64,000 nucleotides of DNA from contig NZ_QGTW01000001.1 of NCBI RefSeq assembly GCF_003182355.1, positions 744,001-808,000 on the forward strand, read 5' to 3'. The position numbers and the translations under genes were made by a program. This document shows, one piece after another, positions 42,538 through 52,373 of the stretch; within the stretch, counting starts at the first letter, position 1, and every line of letters starts with the position of its first letter. This stretch comes from Cytobacillus oceanisediminis. Its GTDB lineage: Bacteria; Bacillota; Bacilli; Bacillales; Cytobacillaceae. The notes under the pieces are model-generated. The model ran no database searches. It had not been told where the DNA came from and saw only the letters and a list, made by a program, of their open reading frames with translations.

Positions 42538-43128
42538 TTAAGAATTGTTTGAAATTTCCTTCTCTAAATTAGTTAAAGTCTGTTCTAAGAAATTGGTAAA
42601 ATATAATCTTTCTTCTTTATCTTTTGAGGTTATATAAATAGGCTCACCAAATATAAGATAAGGCTTTTTTCTTGAAAAAAGTTCTTTTAAATTGTTCGGT
42701 CCTTTATAAGCTACAGGGACAATAGGAACATTAGAACGTTGTGCGATTGTAATGGCACCTTGTTTTAAAGCTATTTGTTCATGAGTCCTCGTTCCGCTTG
42801 GAAATATTCCAACAATCTCTCCCTTTGATAAAAGGCGATTTGGAATTTTTAACACACTTGGTCCGGGATTCTCTCTATCTACGGGAAACGCATTTAATTT
42901 CTTTAACAACCAAGAAAATAACTTATTATCGAAAAGCTGTTTTTTCGCCATATAATGTATTCTTGAAGGTAACAAAGTGGTGCCAAGATAGATCACATCA
43001 ACCCATCCAGTATGTGTACACGCTATAACATAAGGACCGTTACTAGGCAAAACTTGCTTATTGTAAACATCTATCCTTCCAAATATACGTAAGAAGATTT
43101 TTAATAAATACGCAATAATATAATACAA
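42538..43128 (-). CDS. plsC: 1-acyl-sn-glycerol-3-phosphate acyltransferase
   Basis: 196 residues. The first LPLAT motif is HTGWVD (His39, Asp44; HxxxxD), followed by AFPVDRENPG and IFPSGTRTHEQ as the glycerophosphate site. NVPIVPVAYKG is the last motif. It makes phosphatidic acid at the membrane. An N-terminal hydrophobic stretch (YYIIAYLLKIFLRIF) could anchor it. The paralogue number is unknown, so the symbol is by family. Confidence 0.88.
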   Translation of the reverse strand: MYYIIAYLLKIFLRIFGRIDVYNKQVLPSNGPYVIACTHTGWVDVIYLGTTLLPSRIHYMAKKQLFDNKLFSWLLKKLNAFPVDRENPGPSVLKIPNRLLSKGEIVGIFPSGTRTHEQIALKQGAITIAQRSNVPIVPVAYKGPNNLKELFSRKKPYLIFGEPIYITSKDKEERLYFTNFLEQTLTNLEKEISNNS

Positions 43129-43254
43129 GCCGAACCCTCACTTTCCCTCTTAATAATTAAAAAGTTAAACTACTTACCTTCATTTTATCACTTGCTATTA
43201 ATAGTTGGTACTAAATTTTATCTATACTTTAACTAAACTCCCCGTTAGCCCAAT

Positions 43255-43292
43255 AACAAGAAAGGGATTGCCGCAGCAATCCCTTTCTTCTA
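43255..43292 (-). terminator. terminator of csaA
   Basis: AGAAAGGGATTGC and GCAATCCCTTTCT form a 13-bp perfect stem. A type A core (AACTAAACTCCCCGTTAGCC) immediately precedes it. Confidence 0.8.
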
Positions 43293-43393
43293 CACCTGCA
43301 CTCTTTAGATTAAGAAGAATAAAATTCTTACTAATTCAGTGGTAAATATCTTTTATCAAATAATTAATCGGCTATACAATAAGCACAAATCTA

Positions 43394-43726
43394 TTATAAG
43401 ATACGTGTTCCATTTCTAATAGGTTCATCGGGCTTTAAAAGAACAACATCCCCCTCTTCCGGAACCCCACCTATTACCAATACCTCAGATTTAAACCCTG
43501 CAATACGCATTGGTGGAAAATTCACTACTCCTACCACTTGACGTCCACAAAGTTGTTCAGGACTATATCTCCGTGTAATTTGAGCAGAAGAATGTTTTAT
43601 ACCAATCTCTTCTCCAAAATCAATTTCCAGTTTTAAAGCAGGTTTTCTTGCTTCAGAAAAAGATGTTGAACTGATGACCGTGCCAACACGTATATCTAGT
43701 TTTAAAAAGTCTTCAATTTTTGCCAT
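43394..43726 (-). CDS. csaA: chaperone CsaA
   Basis: 110 residues, the CsaA length. [20 protein letters not shown] and [20 protein letters not shown] form the OB-fold tRNA-binding domain; [20 protein letters not shown] and SEVLVIGG end it. CsaA is a dimeric, secretion-linked chaperone in Bacillus. It starts 34 bp past the DMT gene stop, so the two may share a transcript. Confidence 0.94.
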   Translation of the reverse strand: MAKIEDFLKLDIRVGTVISSTSFSEARKPALKLEIDFGEEIGIKHSSAQITRRYSPEQLCGRQVVGVVNFPPMRIAGFKSEVLVIGGVPEEGDVVLLKPDEPIRNGTRIL

Positions 43727-43760
43727 ACTGATCGAACCACCTTTTTATAATTTTTGTATG

Positions 43761-44660
43761 TCACTCATGCTGAACCATCCTAAGTTCCTTTTGGCTACCA
43801 GAATTTTTGGATGACCATATTAATATTCCGATTCCTAGCATTAAGAGGAAAATCCCTAACCAAGAGGTTCTGTTTAAGTATTCTCCTAATATGAAAACTC
43901 CTAATAATGCTGCTGTTAATGGTTCTGCTAAAGCAAGTGTAACTGCAGTTGATGAAGAGACATGAATAAGACCTTTAGCAAAAAGGAAATATGCGATCCC
44001 AGTTGCCATTATCCCAAGGTGAAGGCTAACACTCACACCTCGAAAACTCGTTATCCAAGACATATCAAAAACAAATAAAAATGGTGATAAACAGATTGCA
44101 CTAAGAGTGAAAACTACTGCAACTACTGATAAGGATGAATATTTTTCAATCAACTCTCTACTTACAAGAGTATAACTGGCGAACGATAAACCAGCCCCCA
44201 AAGCCATTAATATTCCAACAGGGTCTACATATACTGATTCTTTATTCATAAACAACATTAGACAACCTAAAATTGATAGGAATGTGGAACACCACCAAAT
44301 GATATCCGGACGTTTTTTAAAATAAATCCATTCAATGAAACCAGATAAAATAGGCGCACTGCCAATTGCTACCACTGTCCCAATCGCTACCCCTGTAATG
44401 GTAACTGCAGAGAAAAATAATGGCTGATACAATGCCATACTTAAAGAAGCCATTATAGTTGTCTTGATTGGCCAATTTTTAATTTTCATTTTTCCTGCTG
44501 CGAGAGCAATACATAATAAAAATAGACCACCTGCTGCTAAGCGGGCAGCACCAATAGCAATAGGATGTGCTGTTTCCGGCGCAAGTGCCTGAGATGTTCC
44601 CGTGGTCCCCCAAAGTATTGCTGCAAGTAATATTAAAAAAGGAGACATTTTTCCCATCAT
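43761..44660 (-). CDS. EamA-family drug/metabolite transporter
   Basis: About 299 residues from MMGKMSPFLILLAAILWGTT, with GAGGTGAGC upstream of the ATG at 44660. Ten helices: TGTSQALAPETAHPIAIGAA is the typical first EamA repeat and HLGIMATGIAYFLFAKGLIH starts the end of the second. It follows an AraC-type regulator gene by 92 bp and is presumably an exporter under its control. Confidence 0.88.
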   Translation of the reverse strand: MMGKMSPFLILLAAILWGTTGTSQALAPETAHPIAIGAARLAAGGLFLLCIALAAGKMKIKNWPIKTTIMASLSMALYQPLFFSAVTITGVAIGTVVAIGSAPILSGFIEWIYFKKRPDIIWWCSTFLSILGCLMLFMNKESVYVDPVGILMALGAGLSFASYTLVSRELIEKYSSLSVVAVVFTLSAICLSPFLFVFDMSWITSFRGVSVSLHLGIMATGIAYFLFAKGLIHVSSSTAVTLALAEPLTAALLGVFILGEYLNRTSWLGIFLLMLGIGILIWSSKNSGSQKELRMVQHE

Positions 44661-44752
44661 TTCGCTCACCTCAATAAAAAAGATAAAAAGAATATTGAAA
44701 CTTATAATAGAAAATTTCTTGAAAATTTTCTTTACCAAGTTTAATATCCCTT

Positions 44753-45454
44753 TTATCCATTATTAAGAATTCTATATTTTTGTGGAGAAATTCCCTCACA
44801 ACTAGCAAACCACCTAGTAAACGATGAAGAATTCTCAAAACCTAATTCCTCACTGATCTTCGACATGGACCATACTGTTGAAATTAACAGATGTTTAGCC
44901 TCCTTTAAACGAAGTTCAGATATAAAAACTTTTGGGCTTTTCCCGGTTTTTTTCTTAAACCATGCTGAATAATAGACTGGATGGTAATGTTCTATTTTGG
45001 CTAAAGTTTCTAATCTAATTGACTCCTTAAAATGTTTATGAATATAGTCAATAGAAGGGGGGTTTGAGATCTGAAGTTTGTTGGTTACATATCTAGTCAA
45101 ATCTACTAAGGAGGATGTGTTCTCCTGACTCTTCGCCTCTTCCAATAGCAAATAACGGATAGAATCCCATTGTTTATCCAACCGTATATACATGCTGCTT
45201 GTATCTTCGGGTAAATATTGCGTTGGAATATCCAAGATTAAAAATTCATTCCTGTCTATGGATCTGTAGTTATGATCTAACTTGGGAGGAAGGTAAAAAC
45301 AGTGATCTGAGTTAAGTTTTATCGCTTGCCACTTCGTTTGTATATCTAAGGAGCCTTGTAACGGAAATAAAAATTGGCCAAACTCATGTTGGTGAGATTT
45401 AAACTCTCTAGAATAGGACCTTTTTTCACAAGTTACTTGGTTGACACTTTCCAT
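44753..45454 (-). CDS. AraC-family regulator with cupin N-domain
   Basis: 233 residues. The N-terminal cupin part (FKSHQHEFGQFLFPLQGSLD, HCFYLPPKLDHNY) is a ligand sensor, residues about 135-230 the AraC HTH (FKESIRLETLAKIEHYHPVY, SKISEELGFENSSSFTRWFA). GGGGAGGAG supports the ATG at 45454. The downstream DMT exporter is the likely target. Confidence 0.9.
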   Translation of the reverse strand: MESVNQVTCEKRSYSREFKSHQHEFGQFLFPLQGSLDIQTKWQAIKLNSDHCFYLPPKLDHNYRSIDRNEFLILDIPTQYLPEDTSSMYIRLDKQWDSIRYLLLEEAKSQENTSSLVDLTRYVTNKLQISNPPSIDYIHKHFKESIRLETLAKIEHYHPVYYSAWFKKKTGKSPKVFISELRLKEAKHLLISTVWSMSKISEELGFENSSSFTRWFASCEGISPQKYRILNNG

Positions 45455-45729
45455 TTTACTCCTCCCCAATCTTACTTTAAAATATATTATAATTCTAAAC
45501 AAAGATGTAATAAAGATTTTGAAAAAAGGGAGCATGAATTGATTTAAATCTTGTTAGAATTTCTTTTCCGCTACCTACTTCAGCATTTTGAAATGCAGTA
45601 TTTAAGTTCAATAGAATTTACTATTGTAAAGTACAATGCAATCCCTGCAAATATAGTAAAGACTGCACCAATACCTTTAAGCATTTGTTTGTTTTTCTTC
45701 TTGAATAGTAGGGTTGTTATAACCACAAT

Positions 45730-45882
45730 TTAAAAATATGATGCAGCAATTATTATTTTAAATATTTTCGTGTTAATATCCTCAACCGCAGTTTCGAAAC
45801 GCTCCAACTATTCGATATTATCCATATTCTCTGCGATAGTAGTTATGTTGTCTTGATGCTCGAACATCACCACACGTATCAT
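45730..45882 (-). pseudogene. small coiled-coil protein remnant with in-frame TAG
   Basis: ATG at 45882: MIRVVMFEHQDNITTIAENM and DNIE, a TAG at 45808, then LERFETAVEDINTKIFKIII and AASYF before TAA. The layout (coiled coil then hydrophobic end) resembles XhlA-like small phage proteins. A further minus-strand scrap MLKGIGAVFTIFAGIALYFT is at 45560-45665. Both are uncertain. Confidence 0.3.
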
Positions 45883-45913
45883 AACCAACTTAAATAATAT
45901 AGATATATTTATT

Positions 45914-47104
45914 TCAAAGACTAGCTTCTACCACTCTCCCCAGCCTTTGAATTCCCTTTGCTATTTCCTTTTCATCCTCATAACTGAACGAAAGGCGCAG
46001 AAACTCGGTTCCATCTGTTTGGTCCAGGAAAAAGTATTTACCCGGGATATAGGATACTCCCTCCGACAGCGCCTCTGTCAGCATTTTCGATGTGTCGACT
46101 CCGGGAATTTTAATCCATACGAAGTAACCGCCTTTTGGTATATACCAGGAAACCGATTTTGGAAGGTACAGTTCCAGTGCCGAGAGTAGTACGGCACATT
46201 TGGCCCGGTATGTGTCTCTCAAGGTTAGGAGCTTTTCCTCAAAATCGATGTTTGCTATGAATGTAGCCATAGTGGCTTGAGCAAATGGATGGTCCAGATC
46301 TTTTTTAAACCAGGCGGATGCATGAATGATTTCACTTGCTCCTACTATCCATCCAATGCGCATTCCTGGTGCTACAACCTTGGATAATGAACCAACATGC
46401 AGAACTCTGGACTTTTTATCCATTCCTTTCAGTGTTGATGGATTCTTATCAAATGATAATTCCCCGTATGCATCATCCTCCACAATGAAGAAATTATAGC
46501 TGTCGGCTAACTCCAATACATGCTGTCTGCGCTCTATTGTCATTGTCGTCCCTGTAGGATTATGATAGGTTGGAATGGTATATAGAAAACGTGGCTGGGC
46601 TAGCCCCTTTCGTTTCCTTTCCACTAAAACCTCTTCCAATACATCAGTTTGGAGTCCATTTTCATCTACCGGAATACTGATAATAGATTTGGTATAGTTT
46701 TGAAAAATTTCTAAAGCTTCCATATAAGTGGGAGACTCTATCGCCACAATTGTCTCCTGATCAAGGAAAATGCGGGCAATTAAGTCGATCGCCTGGCAGG
46801 CGCCGGAGGTTATCAACAGTTCTTTTCCTGAAACAGAAATACCTCGCTTTTCCAACCTTTCTTCAACCTGTTTCTTCAGCTTTGCAATACTCGGACTTCC
46901 AAGATAATGGAGCGGTAAATCCCGCTCTACATCCAATAGACTGACAACCGCTTCCTTTAGCTCCTCATCTGGAATAAGAGCAGGTGCCGGATACCCGGAA
47001 TGCAGACGAATGCAATCATTCGGAAGCTTGGGAATCCACTCGCCAGGTGAATTATTCTTAAGTGCGGCTTTGATGTTTTCAGGAAAAAAAGTTGCAGCAT
47101 TCAC
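45914..47104 (-). CDS. PLP-dependent aminotransferase (2-aminoadipate/LysN-like)
   Basis: 396 residues, fold-type I without an HTH. ITSGACQAIDLIARIFLDQE, PTYHNPTGTTMTIERR, VEDDAYGELSF and the PLP lysine in VGSLSKVVAPGMRIGWIVGA are in order. LRLSFSYEDEKEIAKGIQRL ends the protein. This class transaminates 2-aminoadipate, aromatic or branched amino acids. It lies 0.6 kb from a RocB-like peptidase gene, but apart from that operon. Confidence 0.9.
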   Translation of the reverse strand: MNAATFFPENIKAALKNNSPGEWIPKLPNDCIRLHSGYPAPALIPDEELKEAVVSLLDVERDLPLHYLGSPSIAKLKKQVEERLEKRGISVSGKELLITSGACQAIDLIARIFLDQETIVAIESPTYMEALEIFQNYTKSIISIPVDENGLQTDVLEEVLVERKRKGLAQPRFLYTIPTYHNPTGTTMTIERRQHVLELADSYNFFIVEDDAYGELSFDKNPSTLKGMDKKSRVLHVGSLSKVVAPGMRIGWIVGASEIIHASAWFKKDLDHPFAQATMATFIANIDFEEKLLTLRDTYRAKCAVLLSALELYLPKSVSWYIPKGGYFVWIKIPGVDTSKMLTEALSEGVSYIPGKYFFLDQTDGTEFLRLSFSYEDEKEIAKGIQRLGRVVEASL

Positions 47105-47713
47105 TTCTATCCATCACCTTTCCATTACATTGTGTTAGTTACTACCATTGATTGTAAACCTTCTTGTCTGATATCCTCCAACAATTCCTCTTAAAATTCA
47201 GGAAATATTAAAGGAGTCCCCAACATTGAAGATTCCCGTTCTGTATTTTTTTTAAATGTTGCTTTGTTCCATATGAAAGCCTTTATCCCATCTGACTTAT
47301 CCCGCAAAACAGCCTAAAAAAATAGATGCCTGTGATTACTGCCATGTCCTATCAATACAGCAACACTCGAGTTATGCGATACTCATTCCATATATGGGCA
47401 TGGTGGTTTGTTAAAGGTAAAACGATGAACGCTTATTACAAAAGGCAAAGAGCCTATCATCCCCACCTCTATATGTAAAGCAGTGCTTTTAAGTTTATAC
47501 GAAGTGGTTGCTGAGTTAACTTTTTTGAATTTCGAGCATACCTAATCGGCTCTTCATTTGAAACATAAAAGACGTTACTTTTAATGTTAGTAACGTCTCT
47601 GTAACTAACAAGATTAATCATATGCAGATCAAAATGTAAGGCTTTACCTTGATAAGGTGTAAGCTAACTCTTTACCTTGCAGCTCTTGAAAAATGGAAGT
47701 AATTATAAACTTA
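47105..47713. other. intergenic region with one terminator
   Basis: No gene is supported. A hairpin at 47566-47600 (AGACGTTACT...AGTAACGTCT, then TTTTAT on the minus strand) ends the RocB transcript. Confidence 0.6.
47566..47600 (-). terminator. terminator of the TRAP/RocB operon
   Basis: A 10-bp perfect stem AGACGTTACT/AGTAACGTCT, with TTTTAT following on the minus strand, 114 bp after the RocB stop. Confidence 0.75.
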
Positions 47714-49327
47714 TCAAGATTGATGCTCCAAAATCAAATGCTCCAGAATCTTAGGAAGCTGTTCAAAGGCAAATGGTACATGCAGCCGCTCTGTTTTTTG
47801 ATGAGCATCTCTTCCTATCGGCCCAACATTGATAACCGGTGCTTTGAATTGGGACATTTCATCAAAAGGAATGGAATACAGCTCCTGTCCTCCTGGAAGG
47901 TTTGAATTATACATTTCCATTTCAGATAAGTCTCCCTGTAATCCCGCATAGCTTAAATCTGAGATCCCGTTAAAATAGTCAACTGCATGGAGCTCCTTGT
48001 CAAACTCTTCCTTTGTAAAGCGAACGAGAGTGTGTGACAGAGACTGGATATCCTTATGTTTTGCCGTATTAATGGCCGGATAGTATGGCGGTGCATAGAA
48101 CAAGACGATCATTGGCCCTAGTTCCTGGCATAGCATGGATATTTGGTCTGCAATTTGAATTGTTTGTTCACGAATGTCGCCTTGTGTGTCTCTGGCAATG
48201 GACCGTTCCAGAATGGTGATGTAATCTTCACTTGTCTTCTTAACAGCAAAGTCCCTTAATTGCTCATAGAAGAATATGCGGATATCTGGAACTTCATTAA
48301 TTTCCAGGTTAAATGAACGGTACCTTTCTACAATAAAATTTTCCATTTTCTCCGCTGCGATTTCAGCTGCCCGCTTCATTTCCTCCATCACATCAGCAGG
48401 AGTTTTCTTCATTAATAATAGATTATACAAGCTGACAGAACGGTGTGGAATTTGGGTAGAATACTCTTTTTTCAAGTCTTTTTGAAGCAGGAGAGTCGGC
48501 GGCGGACTGATCTTTCCATTCACAGTTTCACAAAACATTTTATTCCATTCAATTTCCTGTGTTAGAACGGATGACATCCACCCGGCATTGATACCGGAGA
48601 ACGGCTCGCCCACATGTGTTTCCCGGCCAAAGCAAAGTGCTCCGGGCATAATTTTCCCGATTGATCCCGTGTAAAAATAGTATTTCTCATCTTGAGGAAC
48701 CTGGGAAAACATCGGCTCTGAATTGAGGAAAAGAGTGTAAGTTAAATCATTTTCTTTCGCAATATCCAGAAGCTTCGGAATCACTTCCCGCATTCCCCTT
48801 GAATTCACCTCTTCATCAGGAACAGTCAGCAAAAGCAGATTGATTTTCCATTCTTCACTAGAAGCCTTCTCGATGAGCGACATATGCTGAACAAGCCCGC
48901 ATTTCATATCCATCGTCCCTCTTCCAAACAGCCATTCCCCTGATTCAAGATCTACCCTTACATCAGCAGGAAGACGGTCAGTACGTTCCTTCAGTGCCCT
49001 GGTTAACTCTTCTGGATAAAAGGCAAGATGCTTTAATTCACCATAATCATCGATATCTACGACATCAAAGTGGCTGATCATTACAACCGTTTTCTCAGCC
49101 TCGTCATGCCTATACAGGGCAGTCAGAACAAACCTGCCATCCGCCATCGGATGATTAATAATTTGTGAGGGATGTTTTTTAAAATAAGGAATATCCCTTA
49201 ACAGCTGCTCCACCCTTAGCGGAAAATGCTTTTCCCCTTCAGATAATGTAACACTTGGGATAGATACCAGATCGCATAAAGTGGACTTTAGTTGCTCTGG
49301 TGACTGAAATGAATATTTATGTTTCAT
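47714..49327 (-). CDS. M20-family peptidase, RocB-like
   Basis: 537 residues. ISHFDVVDIDDYG near 85 holds the first metal ligands (HxD), FGRGTMDMKCGL near 134 the bridging aspartate, and TVPDEEVNSRGM near 168 the catalytic EE pair. The length and the C-terminal HSL/YAPPYYP region match RocB, named for arginine use in B. subtilis but biochemically uncertain. It overlaps the preceding aminotransferase remnant by ATGA. In this operon it may hydrolyse an imported amide or peptide-like compound. Confidence 0.85.
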   Translation of the reverse strand: MKHKYSFQSPEQLKSTLCDLVSIPSVTLSEGEKHFPLRVEQLLRDIPYFKKHPSQIINHPMADGRFVLTALYRHDEAEKTVVMISHFDVVDIDDYGELKHLAFYPEELTRALKERTDRLPADVRVDLESGEWLFGRGTMDMKCGLVQHMSLIEKASSEEWKINLLLLTVPDEEVNSRGMREVIPKLLDIAKENDLTYTLFLNSEPMFSQVPQDEKYYFYTGSIGKIMPGALCFGRETHVGEPFSGINAGWMSSVLTQEIEWNKMFCETVNGKISPPPTLLLQKDLKKEYSTQIPHRSVSLYNLLLMKKTPADVMEEMKRAAEIAAEKMENFIVERYRSFNLEINEVPDIRIFFYEQLRDFAVKKTSEDYITILERSIARDTQGDIREQTIQIADQISMLCQELGPMIVLFYAPPYYPAINTAKHKDIQSLSHTLVRFTKEEFDKELHAVDYFNGISDLSYAGLQGDLSEMEMYNSNLPGGQELYSIPFDEMSQFKAPVINVGPIGRDAHQKTERLHVPFAFEQLPKILEHLILEHQS

Positions 49328-50495
49328 ACAAAAGACTCCTTTGCCTTGTAATGATGAATAAAACGTTCTAGCCTGTTTAATCCTTCCTTGAGGATTTCCA
49401 TGAAGTAAGCGTAAGAAATTCGTATATAGCCTTCCCCGTATGGTGTAAAGGCACTGCCGGGAACAACGACCACCCCTCCTTCGCGGAGGAGCCTGGTTGC
49501 AAAGATGTGCGAATCTGAGAAACCATCAGGTATCTTCGGGAAAATATAGAAGCTTCCTTGGGGCTATTCCGTCTCCATCCCCATCCTATGAAGCCTTTCA
49601 TATACATAGTCCCGCCTTTTTACATAAGTCTCATTCATCAACTCGAGATCATTGCCTCCAAGTTTCAGCGCCTGGATGGCTGCATACTGGCTCGTAATAG
49701 AGGCACAAATCACATTATACAAATGCACTTTTACCATCTGCTCTTTTATTGATGCAGGTGCAAGTGTATAGCCAATCCTCCAGCCAGTCATGGAATGGGA
49801 CTTGGAGAGCCCATTAATCAAAATGGTTCTTTCTCTCATACCATCTAGTGCGGCAAAAGAAACATGCCGGCTCCCGAATGTATTTTCGCTGTATATTTCA
49901 TCAGAAATAACATATAAGTCCTGTGCCTTTAGCCATTCTGCTAGAGTTTCCATCTCCTCTTTTGTAGTATAACTCCGGTTGGATTGGATGGATAGTGAAA
50001 TAAAACCGCTTTCGTTTTATTGGTAACGACTGCTTCAATAATTCAAGGTCCGTTTTAAATACATTTGCAGAGGTATCCACCGAGACAGGCCTCGGTCCGC
50101 ACAGCACAATCAATGGAATATAGCCGGGATAGGCAGGAGCAAACACAACTACTTCATCCTCTTCCTCCAAAATGGTGCGGAAGTCGGCATCCAATGCTTC
50201 ACTGGCGTCAATAGTAATGATGATTTCGTCCTCTGCCCGGTAGGAAAGGCCATACTTCTCTTCAAAGAAAGATTGCACTTCTTTTCTCAGGCTTAGCATC
50301 CCTCATTATGAGAGTAACTTGTATAATCCGCATAAAGGGACGATATAGCCGCTTCTTTAATATGTGCTGGTGTGGAAAGTCCGGCTGTCCTATAGTAAGG
50401 TTCACCGTATCCGGAAAATGGACCAGCTGATTGGAAAATTTTCTTATTCCTGGGGTTTCAAGACCCAGAACACGTGCGTTCAGTGACAGTGCCAT
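49324..50495 (-). pseudogene. class I/II aminotransferase (PatA-like), two or more frameshifts and a TAG
   Basis: From the ATG at 50495 the joined product reads NARVLGLETPGIRKFSNQLV, NLTIGQPDFPTPAHIKEAA, then SYSHNEG-LSLRKEVQSFF. Missing single bases near 50380 and 50310 break the frame, another change is near 49965, and a TAG at 49564-49567 interrupts before PQGSFYIFPKIPDGFSDSHI. The PLP lysine region INGLSKSHSMTGWRIGYTLA is intact. The frame after the TAG ends in TGA, overlapping the RocB start as ATGA. It was the gene coupled to RocB; the breaks could be real or sequencing errors. Confidence 0.85.
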
Positions 50496-50522
50496 GTTCA
50501 TCAACCTTTCATCAGCATGCTA

Positions 50523-51806
50523 TTACTGTAAAAACTCCGGCAGCCATATAGACAATGCAGGGACATAGGTAATCACTAGCAAAGAAATAATCATCGAAAA
50601 TAAGAACGGCAGGATGGCCATCGAGATCTTTTCAATCTTCACACCGCTCACACTCGAAGCGACAAATAAATTAACACCGAGTGGCGGAGTGATAAAGCCG
50701 ATTGCCAGGTTTGCCACCAGGATGACGCCAAAATGAATCGGATCTACACCAACTGCAGTCACAATCGGCAAAAGAATTGGTGTTAAGACAACCAAAGCAG
50801 AAATCGTATCAATAAACATCCCAACGATTAGCAGGAGCAAATTAATTACAAGCAGGATCACGAATGGGTTAGTTGATAGATTCGTAATAAAATCTGCAAT
50901 GCTTGCAGGGATTTGCTCAAGAGTCATAATATAAGCGAATGATATAGACAGACCGATAATGATCATTGTTGTAGCATTAATGACGACAGCTTCCCTGAAA
51001 CTGTCGTATAAATCTTTCATAGTTAATTCTTTATGAACAAACACACCGATAATAATGGCATAGACAACGGCAACTACCGCGGCTTCGGTTGGTGAGAAGA
51101 TACCTCCATAAATTCCGCCGAGGATGATAACCGGTATGAGCAATGCCCATTTTGCATCATATAATGATTTTAATAGTTCTTTTGTAGAATAATTGACTCT
51201 CTTTTCAGGCTTGTAGTCACGCTTTTTAGATATGAGAAACGAGACAATCATCAAGCCCGCCCCAAGAATGATTCCCGGAAGAATCCCCGCCAGGAACATG
51301 CTACCAACAGATACTCCCCCAATAACACCATAGAGGACAAAAGGAATACTTGGCGGAATAATGACACCAATTGAACCGGAAGCAGCAGCCACTGCAGCAG
51401 AAAACCCTTCTCCATAGTTTTTTTCCCGCATGGAAGGAATCATGAAGGAACCAATCGCTGCCACAGTCGCAGGACCGGAACCAGAAATGGCAGCAAAGAA
51501 CATGCATGAGACAACGGTCACTAAGGCGAGTCCGCCAATCATCCACCCAACAAGTATCGTGGCGAGGTTTAACAGCCGTTTGGAAACTCCGCCTTTCCCC
51601 ATTAGTATTCCTGCAAGCATAAAGAACGGAATGGCCAATAACGGGAAGGAATCTAGTGAGGTAAAGGCTTTCTGAGTCATAATCGTCAGCGGCAAAGTGG
51701 TTGTAAAATAAATCGTCAAAAGTGCAGAAGCACCCAATGCGATGGCAATTGGAACACCGATTAATAAGAAGACGAATAGTGAAATAAACAGAATGGCAAC
51801 TGTCAA
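50523..51806 (-). CDS. dctM: TRAP transporter large permease, DctM type
   Basis: 427 residues with about twelve helices. FFMLAGILMGKGGVSKRLLN and AAISGSGPATVAAIGSFMIP with GASGSIGVIIPPSIPFVLYG are typical DctM motifs. TTG start overlapping the DctQ stop (TTGA), with GGAGGAG upstream. It forms the main transport channel, driven by an ion gradient. It is followed 28 bp later by the aminotransferase remnant. Confidence 0.93.
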   Translation of the reverse strand: MTVAILFISLFVFLLIGVPIAIALGASALLTIYFTTTLPLTIMTQKAFTSLDSFPLLAIPFFMLAGILMGKGGVSKRLLNLATILVGWMIGGLALVTVVSCMFFAAISGSGPATVAAIGSFMIPSMREKNYGEGFSAAVAAASGSIGVIIPPSIPFVLYGVIGGVSVGSMFLAGILPGIILGAGLMIVSFLISKKRDYKPEKRVNYSTKELLKSLYDAKWALLIPVIILGGIYGGIFSPTEAAVVAVVYAIIIGVFVHKELTMKDLYDSFREAVVINATTMIIIGLSISFAYIMTLEQIPASIADFITNLSTNPFVILLVINLLLLIVGMFIDTISALVVLTPILLPIVTAVGVDPIHFGVILVANLAIGFITPPLGVNLFVASSVSGVKIEKISMAILPFLFSMIISLLVITYVPALSIWLPEFLQ

Positions 51807-52291
51807 ACTGCTTCTCCTCCTTCACTTCTGACAGGCGTTTTCCAGATAAACCAAAGCTGCTGAAGAAGGCGAATTGACATTCCAGCACCACCCAAAGGAA
51901 TAGCCAGGAATGGAATCCACATCGGCAGCTGCATCGCTGGGGTCGTTTGTCCATTCTTCAAGCTACTCAAGACGAGCTGTGTGCCCAATACAGCAAGGAA
52001 TAAGGCGAGAATAAACCATACGAGAATCGATAGGGTATCAAACACTTTTCTAATAGAATCCGAGAATAAATTTCTAAACGCCTCTACGCGAATATGCGCA
52101 CGGAGCCTGACCGCATAACTGGCTCCAATCCAAACCTGCCAAATATGTATATAACGGGCAAGCTCTTCTGTCCAGCTGGGCGCAGAATCAAATACATATC
52201 GTCCCACCACCTGGGCAAAAATGAGGATGACCATCGCAGCCAAAGTGAGAACCAGAAAAACTTCTTCAAGATATTTATCTAATCGTTTCAT
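51803..52291 (-). CDS. dctQ: TRAP transporter small permease, DctQ type
   Basis: 162 residues from MKRLDKYLEEVFLVLTLAAM with AAGGAG before the ATG at 52291. Four helices; VGRYVFDSAPSWTEELARYI is the DctQ signature. The 82-bp gap after dctP contains an imperfect GGCCCGCTTA...AGGTGGGCTT hairpin, which may adjust the ratio of binding protein to permease. Confidence 0.92.
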   Translation of the reverse strand: MKRLDKYLEEVFLVLTLAAMVILIFAQVVGRYVFDSAPSWTEELARYIHIWQVWIGASYAVRLRAHIRVEAFRNLFSDSIRKVFDTLSILVWFILALFLAVLGTQLVLSSLKNGQTTPAMQLPMWIPFLAIPLGGAGMSIRLLQQLWFIWKTPVRSEGGEAV

Positions 52292-52373
52292 AGCATTCTC
52301 CTTGTTTTGGATGTTTAAGGAAAGCCCACCTAACTCCGTATCAAACGTAGTAAGCGGGCCTGTTATTGCCTGT

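Noticed and set aside
51301..51954. A 217-codon minus-strand frame within the TRAP genes
   Set aside because: It is a shadow frame across the DctM/DctQ junction, rich in Cys, Phe and Trp, with both true genes well supported in other frames.
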